In this document: one piece after another, positions 1 through 6,972 of the stretch
How positions within the stretch are numbered: position 1 is the first letter of the stretch
How the letters are laid out: each line of letters opens with the position of its first letter
Virus record (IMG/VR): IMGVR_UViG_3300017667_000009
Coordinates: 1 to 64,000 of that record
DNA from: a virus
DNA: 64,000 nt
Direction: 5' to 3' (one strand)
Program-made: the position numbers and the translations under genes
Notes under the pieces: generated by a model
The model's database searches: none
Seen by the model: only the letters and a program-made list of their open reading frames with translations
Told to the model about the DNA's origin: nothing

Positions 1-801
1 TTATTGCTCTTTAACCTCACAAAATATATCCCCCTGCTTAACCAGCATGTATTCAACCCCTTTGTATGGATATCTCCACCTCACCTGTCTCCTGATAAAT
101 ACCTCAGAATCTTTCGAGTAGTAAAACTTATCTCCTCTCAATGGAGTGCCAAAGTATTTTAATCTGGCTCTTAGCTTCTCCTGCTCAGGTTGTAATGCTA
201 TTTGAAGCCACTGGTCTCGTGGTTTAAGTATTGGATTGCCGTTCGCATCCTTCAATGAGGATTTGGTGGGAATAAATTGCTTATCCCAGTTCTCCATGAT
301 CGGCTCTAAAAAGCACCAGCCTCCAAGCATTATAGGCTCTTTTTTCTCAACGCAAATTGCCAGGTCATAGTCAACTTTGAACACGTATGTTTTTACTCCG
401 TCACGATCAAACTCGTCCACAATGTTGTTAGTGTCATTCAGTACGGTTCTATTGAACCATAAAGTGTCTCCTATCTTTACCTCTTGGGCTACATCGCTAA
501 GCCTTATGTACCTATATTGAGAACCCGTAGAGTAAAGAGCTGAAGGGGCGTTTTCTACATCTCCGCGTCTTGGCCCGTAGCTAGGCATTCCTACCGGAAT
601 TTGATCTATTGGCCTTTGCCCCATGGCGTAAGGAATCTGAACTACCTTGCCAAATGTTTTAACGTACTTCAGCGGCTCCCATCTAGTATCGACTACTATA
701 TCCTTGCCTCCAATACCTTTCGCGCCTGTAGAATCCTCATATCTGCTTTGAGCTTCTACAAGTAAGTATCCAATTCCTCCTATGTTAAATTCGCTTGTCA
801 T
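1..801 (-). CDS. GroES-like tandem-domain co-chaperonin (probable)
   Basis: 266 aa, ATG start at 801, stop codon exactly at the window edge. It reads as two degenerate GroES beta-barrels. Around residues 25-165 there is a possible mobile-loop segment (KGIGGKDIVVDT), then GKVVQIP, a GDTLWF turn and a YDLAICVEKKEPI strand like the closing strand of GroES. A second barrel-like half follows (about 166-266), starting GGWCFLEPI and ending EYMLVKQGDIFCEV. GroES caps GroEL during folding; a phage form would act in the cytoplasm with host GroEL, most likely on capsid protein. The clearer tandem GroES gene lies just upstream in the same operon, which supports the call. Sequence match to true GroES is weak, so a different beta-barrel is possible. 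Confidence 0.5.
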   Translation of the reverse strand: MTSEFNIGGIGYLLVEAQSRYEDSTGAKGIGGKDIVVDTRWEPLKYVKTFGKVVQIPYAMGQRPIDQIPVGMPSYGPRRGDVENAPSALYSTGSQYRYIRLSDVAQEVKIGDTLWFNRTVLNDTNNIVDEFDRDGVKTYVFKVDYDLAICVEKKEPIMLGGWCFLEPIMENWDKQFIPTKSSLKDANGNPILKPRDQWLQIALQPEQEKLRARLKYFGTPLRGDKFYYSKDSEVFIRRQVRWRYPYKGVEYMLVKQGDIFCEVKEQ

Positions 802-806
802 CTAAT

Positions 807-1034
807 TTATTTTTTTGGTTGATCACTTTTAAAAATGTTTAGGAGGCGCAGGTTCTCTTCAATAGCACGTAACATTTCAATTGTTCTGCTGGCCTTTTTA
901 ATGTCTGGCACATTCTCAATCACCTTCTCTAATCCTACACGATTTTCGTGCAGGTAATCTATTTGCTCTTGTATGGTCGGCTTATGGGCGATTGCTTCTT
1001 GCACCGGCTTGTAGTGGAGTGATTCTGATTTCAT
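807..1034 (-). CDS. small helical hypothetical protein
   Basis: 75 aa, lysine- and glutamate-rich, predicted mainly helical (heptad-like LHENRVGLEKVIENVPDIKKASRTIEML). Not recognised. Its ATG overlaps the stop of the upstream gene (ATGA), so translation is probably coupled, and it sits between the two GroES-like genes in one minus-strand operon. It could be a small partner of the chaperonin module or an unrelated phage gene. Confidence 0.6.
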   Translation of the reverse strand: MKSESLHYKPVQEAIAHKPTIQEQIDYLHENRVGLEKVIENVPDIKKASRTIEMLRAIEENLRLLNIFKSDQPKK

Positions 1035-1207
1035 AACTTCCTTTCAAATTTTTCAAGTCTCTCTCTTACGTCTCTGAGCGTTTTAAGAAAACTCTTAAAG
1101 TCTCTCTTCTCTAATTCTGTTTTAGCTTGAAGTATTCGCTCCTTACTTATAGGAACTTTAACTTTTGGCCTTTGGAATCCAAACAAGCTAAACTGGTGTT
1201 CGGTCAT
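1031..1207 (-). CDS. small basic hypothetical protein
   Basis: 58 aa from ATG at 1207 (a GTG two codons upstream is the other possible start). Basic and helical, ending in an arginine/lysine-rich stretch (RDVRERLEKFERKL). Overlaps the upstream membrane-protein gene by 20 nt and the downstream gene by 4 nt, typical of a compact phage operon. No family recognised. Confidence 0.55.
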   Translation of the reverse strand: MTEHQFSLFGFQRPKVKVPISKERILQAKTELEKRDFKSFLKTLRDVRERLEKFERKL

Positions 1208-1412
1208 CTTCACTTTTTTTACTAAGCTGCATTACGGCTATAACTAAAAACAGATAATTGACGAGCAGATAGATCCCAAGTCCAAAATATGAGTTCTTTA
1301 AGAATGGATGCACTAAAAAACCCATAAACAACATCACTAAAATCCAGCCGATAAAAATTTTGCAGATCAACTTCAGCGATTCAGAACTATAAGTATGTTC
1401 GTGGTATTTCAT
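1188..1412 (-). CDS. small two-helix membrane protein
   Basis: About 74 aa from ATG at 1412. That start lies one base after the stop of the tandem GroES gene; the longer TTG start at 1430 would overlap that gene and is less likely. Two hydrophobic segments (roughly residues 19-38 and 44-62: ICKIFIGWILVMLFMGFLV and YLLVNYLFLVIAVMQL) predict a helical hairpin in the inner membrane, with a charged tail KKSEDD. Function unknown. It is in the GroES operon rather than the lysis cassette, so a holin role is only a possibility. Confidence 0.6.
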   Translation of the reverse strand: MKYHEHTYSSESLKLICKIFIGWILVMLFMGFLVHPFLKNSYFGLGIYLLVNYLFLVIAVMQLSKKSEDDRTPV

Positions 1413-1413
1413 A

Positions 1414-1968
1414 TTAATTAAATCCACCAATAGTATCTGACTCCCGGATGATCACGTATTCTTTGTCTTTAAGTGTTAGCGGCATTCCCGCGTTCTTGCC
1501 AAAGAGTATCTTGTCTCCCTCCTTAGTACACTTACAAGAGCTTCCCACTTTTATAACTACGCCAACAGTAGGCTCATATACCGCGTTGTCAGGGATAAAA
1601 ATACCACTCTCTGTTTTCTCCCTTCTAGGCTCAGCTATAAGTAGTATGCGGTCATTATTTACTGACTCTGCTTCATCGCCATTCATCCTGAGTATTATTG
1701 CGTATTCTCTTACTATAAGGTAATGGGTACCCTTAAATTCAATCTTTGCTAGATCTCCCCTCCCGAACATTACTATGTCGCCTTTATTTACATAAGAGCA
1801 ATCAATACCCGACTCCAACACCTCGCCAGTCACCAGATGTTTCTGAAGTCCGGTTGACTGCCTAAGATCAATACTATCCGGGATAATTACACCGCTTTTA
1901 GTAATGGGGATTCGGCTTTCATCCTCTTTTATCAATATCCGATCTCCGTAAACAGCTATCTTTTTCAT
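1414..1968 (-). CDS. tandem-domain GroES-like co-chaperonin
   Basis: 184 aa, ATG start at 1968. Two complete GroES (Cpn10) domains in one chain. Domain 1 (about 1-95) has GDRILIKED, the mobile-loop motif KSGVIIPDS, NKGDIVMFG and YLIVREYAIIL. Domain 2 (about 103-184) has NDRILLIAEP, mobile loop ESGIFIPDN, KEGDKILFGKN and YVIIRESD. Normal GroES is one domain (~95 aa) forming a heptameric lid. Both mobile loops keep the GxxIP core that contacts GroEL, so both halves look functional. No GroEL gene is in the window, so it must use the host's. The double-domain design recalls chloroplast Cpn20. First gene of a minus-strand operon, starting from a divergent promoter region shared with the plus-strand island. 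Confidence 0.85.
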   Translation of the reverse strand: MKKIAVYGDRILIKEDESRIPITKSGVIIPDSIDLRQSTGLQKHLVTGEVLESGIDCSYVNKGDIVMFGRGDLAKIEFKGTHYLIVREYAIILRMNGDEAESVNNDRILLIAEPRREKTESGIFIPDNAVYEPTVGVVIKVGSSCKCTKEGDKILFGKNAGMPLTLKDKEYVIIRESDTIGGFN

Positions 1969-2018
1969 TTGGTTTTTGTTTGTAGTTATTTCCTTATTAA
2001 TGGCAAAAATGTAAAATT

Positions 2019-2063
2019 AATGTTACGTTTGCAATACTTTTTGTAAATATTAATATACTTTTG
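2019..2063 (+). promoter_or_regulatory. divergent promoter/operator region
   Basis: Between the minus-strand GroES gene and the plus-strand island. It holds AATGTTACGTTT (2019-2030, repeated exactly upstream of the other GroES-like gene at 27839), a GTAAATA motif at 2043-2049, and a perfect Bacteroidota -7 box TACTTTTG at 2056-2063 reading toward the gene at 2084. No TTG lies at the ideal 19-21 nt spacing (nearest is 24). The block TACTTTTTGTAAATA here is the same as the one before the gene at 56586. Confidence 0.55.
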
Positions 2064-2083
2064 TGGTGTAAATTAACAAACAA

Positions 2084-2269
2084 ATGAAAAAACCACAGTT
2101 TAAAGAGACTAGAGGGAGGCCAAGATTATACGCGCCTCCAGTAAAAAAAGGTGACGTAATTGTCACTAAACGAACTCAAGCGGCTGTTTATGCGCATGCT
2201 AGGAAATTTGGCTACAAAGTTCGCACATGGAAAGATGATGGGTGCGTTAACGTTGAGAGGCTTAGTTAA
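2084..2269 (+). CDS. small basic protein, possible DNA binder
   Basis: 61 aa, strongly basic. The N-terminus contains the AT-hook-like tripeptide context TRGRPRLY, followed by VKKGDVIVTKRTQAAVYAHARKFGYKVRTWK, which may form a small helix-turn-helix or beta-helix DNA-binding fold. First gene of the plus-strand island, 20 nt after a good -7 box. A regulatory role is inferred from composition only. Confidence 0.6.
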   Translation: MKKPQFKETRGRPRLYAPPVKKGDVIVTKRTQAAVYAHARKFGYKVRTWKDDGCVNVERLS

Positions 2270-2287
2270 TTATAACAATTAAGTAAA

Positions 2288-2464
2288 ATGGGAATTATAC
2301 CAAGAAGTATTCAACTCGACAAGATGACTCCAGCGGAAAAAGCTATCAGAGAAGCAATGATTATTGTCGAAGAAATGGGGGCGGATATAAAATTAAGGCG
2401 AGCAATAATTCATTTGCAGGATGCTCAAAAATGTGTGGCTGATTTTGTTGATGGGATAAAATAG
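2288..2464 (+). CDS. 58-aa helical-hairpin protein
   Basis: Reading from ATG at 2288 gives 58 aa ending in TAG. Two helices are expected: TPAEKAIREAMIIVEEMGAD and RRAIIHLQDAQKCVADFVD. The second helix loosely resembles the C-terminal helix (A-x-x-xL-x-x-A) of the short helical Acb2/Tad1-type cyclic-nucleotide sponges carried by many phages. This is an impression, not an alignment. Follows the previous gene by 18 nt. Confidence 0.5.
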   Translation: MGIIPRSIQLDKMTPAEKAIREAMIIVEEMGADIKLRRAIIHLQDAQKCVADFVDGIK

Positions 2465-2527
2465 TAATGAGTTATGAAACACAACAATAAACATCTGTTA
2501 TAGTCTGGTGCGGCAATTAAAACGAAA

Positions 2528-2800
2528 ATGCATAACAAAGAACACATTCAATTTGTAGGCAAACACGACTATGACAAAGAATCTGCAATAACTGAAAGTG
2601 GATGGAATAAAACTTTTTCAGTTGGAATTTTTAAATGGGAACTAAAAAACAATGGTAAATCAATGAAAAAGGGGAAGGCTATTGTTAGAGTTTCGGGATT
2701 AGTCGAGAATAAGGAAAAAGTTTTTGAGTTTGCTGAAAATGTGGTAAAAGATTTAGATGCTAATTTATGGGATGGTCGTAAATCAATAGTCATAAAGTAG
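2528..2800 (+). CDS. hypothetical protein
   Basis: 90 aa, mixed alpha/beta: a beta-rich first half (FSVGIFKWELKNN, KGKAIVRVSG) and a helix (KEKVFEFAENVVKDLDANLW). Not recognised. It stands alone with 60-nt AT-rich spacers on both sides, as a single-gene cassette in the plus-strand island. The spacer after it contains ATAATGAACAA, which also appears in the spacer at about 6470. Confidence 0.55.
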   Translation: MHNKEHIQFVGKHDYDKESAITESGWNKTFSVGIFKWELKNNGKSMKKGKAIVRVSGLVENKEKVFEFAENVVKDLDANLWDGRKSIVIK

Positions 2801-2861
2801 CGCTTGCATATAATGAACAAGAGTTTATTCAGTTGCGATTGTTATCACTAAACTAAATTAT

Positions 2862-3362
2862 ATGGTACAAACTGTAGAACAGACACACGATGAGAAAGTT
2901 GAGATGTATAAGAAATGCACAAAAATGGAATTAATAGGGATGCTTATTAGTTCTAATCTCCATCTCGAATCCGTCACTAAGCAATTGAACAAACCTGTTG
3001 TTATGCAAGTGCCGCAATTCGAGGAACTTCTTCAAGTGCGGTTGGATGAACTTCCATATACAAAACACCTTGATGACGGTCAATACAATGATGGGCAGGC
3101 ATACGGTTTTGAATGTGGTGCGCGGTGGGCATACGAGAAACTGTCCAGCATCAAGGTGGTTGGGCAACTAACCTGTCAATGCGAAGTGCCAACTGGTCGA
3201 ACAGTAACAGCCGACTTTGAAAATCAAATATGTGAAAGTTGCGGAAGGTTAGTTACTTGTGCTACCGCGAAGGATGGGCTTGCCACACTTCGTAAGGAAA
3301 TGCCAACTGCTGCCAATGTACCTAGTGTATGCGTAGTAAAAGCGGCTAACGAGATGAACTAA
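2862..3362 (+). CDS. hypothetical protein with zinc-ribbon-like cysteines
   Basis: 166 aa. Helical N-terminal half, then a Cys cluster near the C-terminus: TCQCEV ... CESCGRLVTCATA, that is CxC and CxxC pairs separated by about 20 residues, which could bind zinc. The central segment (ELPYTKHLDDGQYNDGQAYGFECGARWAYEKL) looks globular. No family recognised. It sits in the plus-strand accessory island with its own spacers. Confidence 0.55.
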   Translation: MVQTVEQTHDEKVEMYKKCTKMELIGMLISSNLHLESVTKQLNKPVVMQVPQFEELLQVRLDELPYTKHLDDGQYNDGQAYGFECGARWAYEKLSSIKVVGQLTCQCEVPTGRTVTADFENQICESCGRLVTCATAKDGLATLRKEMPTAANVPSVCVVKAANEMN

Positions 3363-3417
3363 GATTGAAATGCTAAGAAACCTTTAAATTTTAAATACCC
3401 CAGCGCGGGGGAAAATT

Positions 3418-3948
3418 ATGGATAAAACTAAAATCAAACACACAACCATCAGAAATCAAAAGTTATTATGTACTCATTGCGGTGGTGAATACGCATTGCA
3501 GTTCCCACTACCAATTGAAGGAGTAGGAAGTATGACTGCTAAAATTGACGCTTTCAATTCACTACATGCCGATTGCAAACCAACATGGAAAGAACCAGAA
3601 GCAGACCAAAATAAAAACGTTATGGAAAAAGCCTTATGGTGGATTTCAAACGGGCATGTAGGCATGAGTTCTAAAACTATGTGGAATTGCTTAATGAATA
3701 GCACAAAGCCATATCCTATAAATCACCCATACGACCCTGACGATTTTAGTAGGTGTTATAAACTTCTACAAGCTTTTCCTGAGTGGAAAACAGAGATCCA
3801 TAAACTTAAACCGCTTTCAAAAGCATGGTCAAACCTTGTTGACAACTGGGATAAATTGACCGAAATGTATGAACAGAACGAAAGGGAGAAATGGAAAAAC
3901 TATAAGAAAATAGGTATGTATGAATTTATGAACACACTTATTTGTTAG
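3418..3948 (+). CDS. hypothetical protein with CxxC and conserved acidic tail
   Basis: 176 aa. An N-terminal HTTIRNQKLLCTHCGG segment carries a CxxC that may be half of a zinc finger, followed by a long helical region rich in Trp and Lys (KALWWISNGHVGMSSKTMW, FPEWKTEIHKLKPLSKAWSNLVDNWDKL). Preceded by a short GC hairpin (CCCCagcgcGGGG, about 3397-3409). Not recognised; accessory-island gene. Confidence 0.55.
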   Translation: MDKTKIKHTTIRNQKLLCTHCGGEYALQFPLPIEGVGSMTAKIDAFNSLHADCKPTWKEPEADQNKNVMEKALWWISNGHVGMSSKTMWNCLMNSTKPYPINHPYDPDDFSRCYKLLQAFPEWKTEIHKLKPLSKAWSNLVDNWDKLTEMYEQNEREKWKNYKKIGMYEFMNTLIC

Positions 3949-4078
3949 TCGCGCGGTGGCGGCATTGCCACCAATGATTCTGGTGTATGACCAGTGGCGG
4001 CCTTATACTAAACTACATGAGCCACACGGCCTTGCGCAGTTTGGCGGTGTGAGCGGTGAAACACTAAACTTAATAACT
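3949..4078 (+). repeat. GC-rich spacer with nested inverted repeats
   Basis: 130 nt between two island genes, clearly richer in GC than its neighbours. It contains the hairpin GGTGGC-ggcatt-GCCACC (starting about 3956) and a second imperfect one, CCACAC...GTGTG, around 4022-4052. The frame is open here, but the upstream extension of the next gene looks non-coding. Similar hairpin spacers follow at 6077, 6433 and 6838. Confidence 0.45.
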
Positions 4079-4855
4079 ATGGGAAATATATCTGCTATTC
4101 AATGGACTAACTCAACTTGGAATGTCGCTCGTGGCTGTACCAAAGTTGACGAAGATTGTAAGTATTGCTACATGTACCGCGATTCATTCGATGGTAGCCG
4201 TTACAATCCGCTTGAGATTGTAAGAACAAAAACTGTTTTCAATTTGCCGTTAAAGTTGAAAGAACCATCATTGATATTCACTTCATCATTGACTGATTTC
4301 TTTCATCCGGCAATTGATAGCTACAGAAATGAGGCTTGGGATATTATTCGTAAATGCCCACAGCATACCTTCCAAATTTTAACGAAGCGACCTGAGCGAA
4401 TTAATGAGCACTTACCAAAAGACTGGGGCGAAGGGTGGGATAATGTTTGGCTTGGTGCAAGTGTTGGAAGCCCGAAAGGAATGCACCGGATTTACGATTT
4501 ATTGAAAGTGCCAACTAAAGTAAGATTCCTTTCAATGGAGCCACTGCATGAGCGTGTAGATATGAATATTGATATTATTGACTTAATAAATATTCACTGG
4601 GTAATAATTGGTGGCGAAAGCGGAAATGAAAACGGTAAATACAAATACCGTCCATGCAAGATTGAATGGATTGAAGAACTGATAAAAGACTTCACGCCAA
4701 CTACTGCAATTTTTGTCAAGCAACTCGGCACATATCTGGCAAAAGAAATGAAGTTATCAGACCGTCATGGAGGCGAGATGTCCGAATGGCCTGACCACTT
4801 ACAAATTAGACAGATGCCGGTTGCTTTCAAGGCTCTTAATAAGGCTTTGGTATGA
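4079..4855 (+). CDS. phage Gp37/Gp68 family protein (DUF5131, radical-SAM-like)
   Basis: 258 aa from ATG at 4079 (MGNISAIQWTNSTWN). The frame is open upstream to 3956 from a GTG, but that part is the hairpin spacer and the family starts at the ISAIQWT motif. Diagnostic features: WNVARGC followed by a CX6CX2C cluster (CTKVDEDCKYC) with CYMYRD after it, FTSSLTDFFHPAID, FQILTKRPERI, NVWLGASVG and VIIGGESG. The family is common in phages and mobile elements. The cysteine spacing suggests an iron-sulfur cluster of radical-SAM type, but the reaction is unknown. Its stop overlaps the next start (ATGA), suggesting coupled translation. Confidence 0.85.
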   Translation: MGNISAIQWTNSTWNVARGCTKVDEDCKYCYMYRDSFDGSRYNPLEIVRTKTVFNLPLKLKEPSLIFTSSLTDFFHPAIDSYRNEAWDIIRKCPQHTFQILTKRPERINEHLPKDWGEGWDNVWLGASVGSPKGMHRIYDLLKVPTKVRFLSMEPLHERVDMNIDIIDLINIHWVIIGGESGNENGKYKYRPCKIEWIEELIKDFTPTTAIFVKQLGTYLAKEMKLSDRHGGEMSEWPDHLQIRQMPVAFKALNKALV

Positions 4856-5172
4856 GCGTTGGATTTTCGAGCGGCCTTGTTAAGTGCCTTGCCTACTGGC
4901 CACAATTACGCCAATACGTTGTTAGCGGTAAGCTGCAAGATGTTATTGAGGATTGTTTGTTTGACTTCAAAAATGAAGATCAACCACTATCTGTCTGCGT
5001 GGCACAAATACTTGCAGCGTGTGCCGACACGAAGGGTGTGCAAGCCAAGAGCAGCTTCCCAATGGTGTACGACAAAGCCTACGAGAAAACTATCAGCGAA
5101 GATGTAGCCAAGCTGCAACGCTACTGGGCACACCTGCGCACACTGGGCTGGAAGAAAGTAGATGGAGCCTAG
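4852..5172 (+). CDS. hypothetical protein coupled to Gp37/Gp68
   Basis: 106 aa; ATG overlaps the preceding stop by 4 nt. Soluble and helical, with three cysteines in CxxxxxxxxxC-type spacing (CLFDFKNEDQPLSVCVAQILAACAD). Not recognised. The tight coupling suggests it works with, or is at least co-expressed with, the Gp37/Gp68 protein. Confidence 0.55.
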   Translation: MSVGFSSGLVKCLAYWPQLRQYVVSGKLQDVIEDCLFDFKNEDQPLSVCVAQILAACADTKGVQAKSSFPMVYDKAYEKTISEDVAKLQRYWAHLRTLGWKKVDGA

Positions 5173-5195
5173 ACTGAGCCAGCAAAGTTTTAAGT

Positions 5196-5846
5196 ATGAG
5201 AAAACTCTGGACACCAGAAGAGGTTGCGTGGCTTAAAGTCAACTATCCTGTACTGCCCATGCACAAATTGCAAGCTCACCTGAGCCGAAGCAAAGAGTCT
5301 ATTTACGGGGCAGTGTACAACCTGGGTATCAAGAAATCTGCCGATTACCTGGCCTCTCCCTTCAGCGGAAGAATTACACCTGGTAAAAAGTTGGGCGGTG
5401 GCACTGTTTTCAAAAAAGGCCAAGTGCCATTCAACAAAGGCAAAAAAATAGAAACGTGGATGAAGCCCGAGATGATTGCGAAGCTAAAGAAAACTTCTTT
5501 TCAGAAAGGCCAACTACCACACAACACATTGTATGATGGTGCCATGCGCACACGAAAAGATAAAAGTGGGCTTAGTTATCAGTATATCCGCGTTGGCAAA
5601 GCAAAGTGGGAGCTATTACATCGCCATGTGTGGCAGCAACACTATGGCCCCATACCCGCAGGCATGGTAGTGGCCTTTAAAGATGGAAATCAAATGAACT
5701 GCCAGCCAGATAACCTAAAGCTGCTAACCTTCAATGACAATATGCTGCGCAACAGCATACAACGATTCCCCAAAGAAGTGATAGAAGTAATCAGAGTAGT
5801 GAGTAAACTAAAACGTAAAATAAAATCCTATGAAAAACAAAATTGA
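5196..5846 (+). CDS. HNH endonuclease with N-terminal DNA-binding region
   Basis: 216 aa. The N-terminus (LWTPEEVAWLKVNYPVLPMHKLQAHLSRSKESIYGAVYNLGI) is a SANT/Myb-like helix-turn-helix of the type found on free-standing phage HNH nucleases. The middle carries FKKGQVPFNKGKK and QKGQLPHNT repeats (NUMOD-like DNA contacts). The C-terminal HNH core is about residues 145-190: HRHVWQQHYGPIPAGMVVAFKDGNQMNCQPDNLKLLT, with H/N/N-type metal ligands. It probably cuts or nicks DNA as a selfish homing-type gene. Overlaps the next gene by 17 nt. Confidence 0.85.
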   Translation: MRKLWTPEEVAWLKVNYPVLPMHKLQAHLSRSKESIYGAVYNLGIKKSADYLASPFSGRITPGKKLGGGTVFKKGQVPFNKGKKIETWMKPEMIAKLKKTSFQKGQLPHNTLYDGAMRTRKDKSGLSYQYIRVGKAKWELLHRHVWQQHYGPIPAGMVVAFKDGNQMNCQPDNLKLLTFNDNMLRNSIQRFPKEVIEVIRVVSKLKRKIKSYEKQN

Positions 5847-6063
5847 AGACCTGCGCAACCATATGTTTGCCGCCATTGAAGAGCTGCAAGAACTAGATTC
5901 ACAAGACAAAGAAACGCGCAAAGCCGCAATCGATAAGGCCAAAGCGATAGCAAGTCTTGGCAGCGTGATTGTAAACTCGGTAAAGACAGAAGTAGATTTC
6001 TTCCGTGCCGGTGGCAAAAAGAATATGGAGGTGATGGGAAAAGAGGTGCAACAGTTGGAATAA
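5830..6063 (+). CDS. small helical hypothetical protein
   Basis: 77 aa, nearly all helix (LRNHMFAAIEELQELDSQDKETRKAAIDKAKAIASLGSVIVNSVKTEVDF). Overlaps the end of the HNH gene, so it is probably coupled to it. Proteins of this shape often accompany HNH genes in Bacteroidota phages; no specific role is known to me. Confidence 0.6.
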   Translation: MKNKIEDLRNHMFAAIEELQELDSQDKETRKAAIDKAKAIASLGSVIVNSVKTEVDFFRAGGKKNMEVMGKEVQQLE

Positions 6064-6076
6064 TGAACTTGAATTA

Positions 6077-6106
6077 CCGATAACGTAGTAGCGTGTTTAC
6101 GTTCGG
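6077..6106 (+). terminator. hairpin after the HNH operon
   Basis: Imperfect inverted repeat CCGA(TA)ACGTA / TACGTTCGG with a two-base bulge and 10-nt loop. No U-run follows, so termination is uncertain. The words ACCGATAAC and GTTCGGTTTGC are shared with the larger palindrome at 6838-6928, suggesting related elements. Confidence 0.4.
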
Positions 6107-6138
6107 TTTGCAATTTGAAAAACTAAAATAATTCAAGA

Positions 6139-6420
6139 ATGAAAACAAAAGAAGAAGTACTAGACGAGATTTTTTTTAAACCAGAAGTTGCTGATTGGTA
6201 CAAACCAGTTTTGAAAGCAATGGAACAATATGCGGCACAGTTTAAGCAAACTGACGTAAACCCGCCTGTTATGCAAGCCGAAGGGTCGGACGTGAGCGAG
6301 GGGGCGGCAGTTGCCAGCAGTGCGGTGGGAAAAGGCGTGTGCGGTGGCTTAGATCATGATTACTACATTACAGATGATGGATTTGGTAAATGCACAAGAT
6401 GTGGTAAATATGATATTTGA
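6139..6420 (+). CDS. hypothetical protein with C-terminal zinc-finger-like CxxC
   Basis: 93 aa. A helical N-terminal part (MKTKEEVLDEIFFKPEVADWYKPVLKAMEQYAAQF), a Gly/Ala/Val-rich linker encoded by unusually GC-rich DNA (about 6270-6350), and a C-terminal FGKCTRCGKYDI with HDYYITDDG before it, as in short zinc-ribbon tails. The base composition shift inside the gene suggests a hairpin element of this island was absorbed into the reading frame. Confidence 0.55.
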   Translation: MKTKEEVLDEIFFKPEVADWYKPVLKAMEQYAAQFKQTDVNPPVMQAEGSDVSEGAAVASSAVGKGVCGGLDHDYYITDDGFGKCTRCGKYDI

Positions 6421-6432
6421 GCGTGGCCTCCG

Positions 6433-6463
6433 TGCCAGCAGCCTTTTATCGGTCGTGCTGGCA
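6433..6463 (+). repeat. perfect 8-bp hairpin in island spacer
   Basis: TGCCAGCA and TGCTGGCA form a perfect stem around a 15-nt loop. Followed by GCATAATGAACAA, close to the GCATATAATGAACAA found after the gene ending at 2800. Possible terminator-like or recombination-site-like structure. Confidence 0.5.
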
Positions 6464-6531
6464 ATTGTGCATAATGAACAAATATTAGCGTTCGTTTGGC
6501 CTTATGTAAAAATTAAAAAAGAAGAAAATAT

Positions 6532-6825
6532 ATGAAGATGAAAGCAATGGCAAGTTTACTACCGCTCTATTTAGCAATGAGCGGGATGGATTATCCAGCA
6601 AAAGATGATAGCGGTAAAAGGATGCGAGATGAAGCAAGTCTATACGCTATGGTTAAGGAGTACAATCTTATTAAGAAAAAGCAAAGTAAGCTCTCACGCG
6701 CAAAACGTGATTATATAACGCAGCGTATAGACTTGCTGATTGAACAGGGTAAACTTGTTAGAACAGAAAGCGGGGAGGCTTCTTTTTTAATTTTTACAGC
6801 AGAAAATAAAGAACAATCCAAATGA
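6532..6825 (+). CDS. hypothetical basic protein
   Basis: 97 aa. A first helix with hydrophobic character (MKAMASLLPLYLAMSG) and a basic helical body (EYNLIKKKQSKLSRAKRDYITQRIDLLIEQGKLV). The N-terminal MxxMxxMxSLLPLYLAMSGMDYP pattern recurs in small Bacteroidota phage proteins, but I cannot assign a role. Last gene of the plus-strand island. Confidence 0.55.
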   Translation: MKMKAMASLLPLYLAMSGMDYPAKDDSGKRMRDEASLYAMVKEYNLIKKKQSKLSRAKRDYITQRIDLLIEQGKLVRTESGEASFLIFTAENKEQSK

Positions 6826-6837
6826 TGCTAATATGTT

Positions 6838-6928
6838 GTTATCGGTTCGGTTTGCGGGCGCGGTGGGCAGCCAAAGAAAAAGCCTCCGTGCGCTTTGGCT
6901 GATCGTGGGAAGCAAACTGACCGATAAC
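6838..6928. repeat. 91-bp imperfect palindrome, attC-like
   Basis: Outer arms GTTATCGGT...ACCGATAAC (9 bp), then GTTTGC/GCAAAC after a 3-versus-2-base bulge, then inner arms AGCCAAAG/CTTTGGCT (8 bp), GC-rich centre. The length, GTT/AAC ends and unpaired bulge bases resemble an integron attC site, but the canonical GTTRRRY core is not present. It lies between the converging island and the lysis operon, so it may also act as a bidirectional transcription barrier. Confidence 0.55.
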
Positions 6929-6972
6929 AATGTTATATCGGAGACTGCTTTTTAACAGGCGTTTAAAAACGG

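Noticed and set aside
3956-4078. N-terminal extension of the Gp37/Gp68 gene
   Set aside because: Encoded by the hairpin spacer and starts with GTG; the family begins at the ISAIQWT motif.
6838-6928. Firm call of an integron attC site
   Set aside because: Ends are GTT/AAC but the adjoining bases do not match GTTRRRY, and no IntI gene is present; kept only as attC-like.
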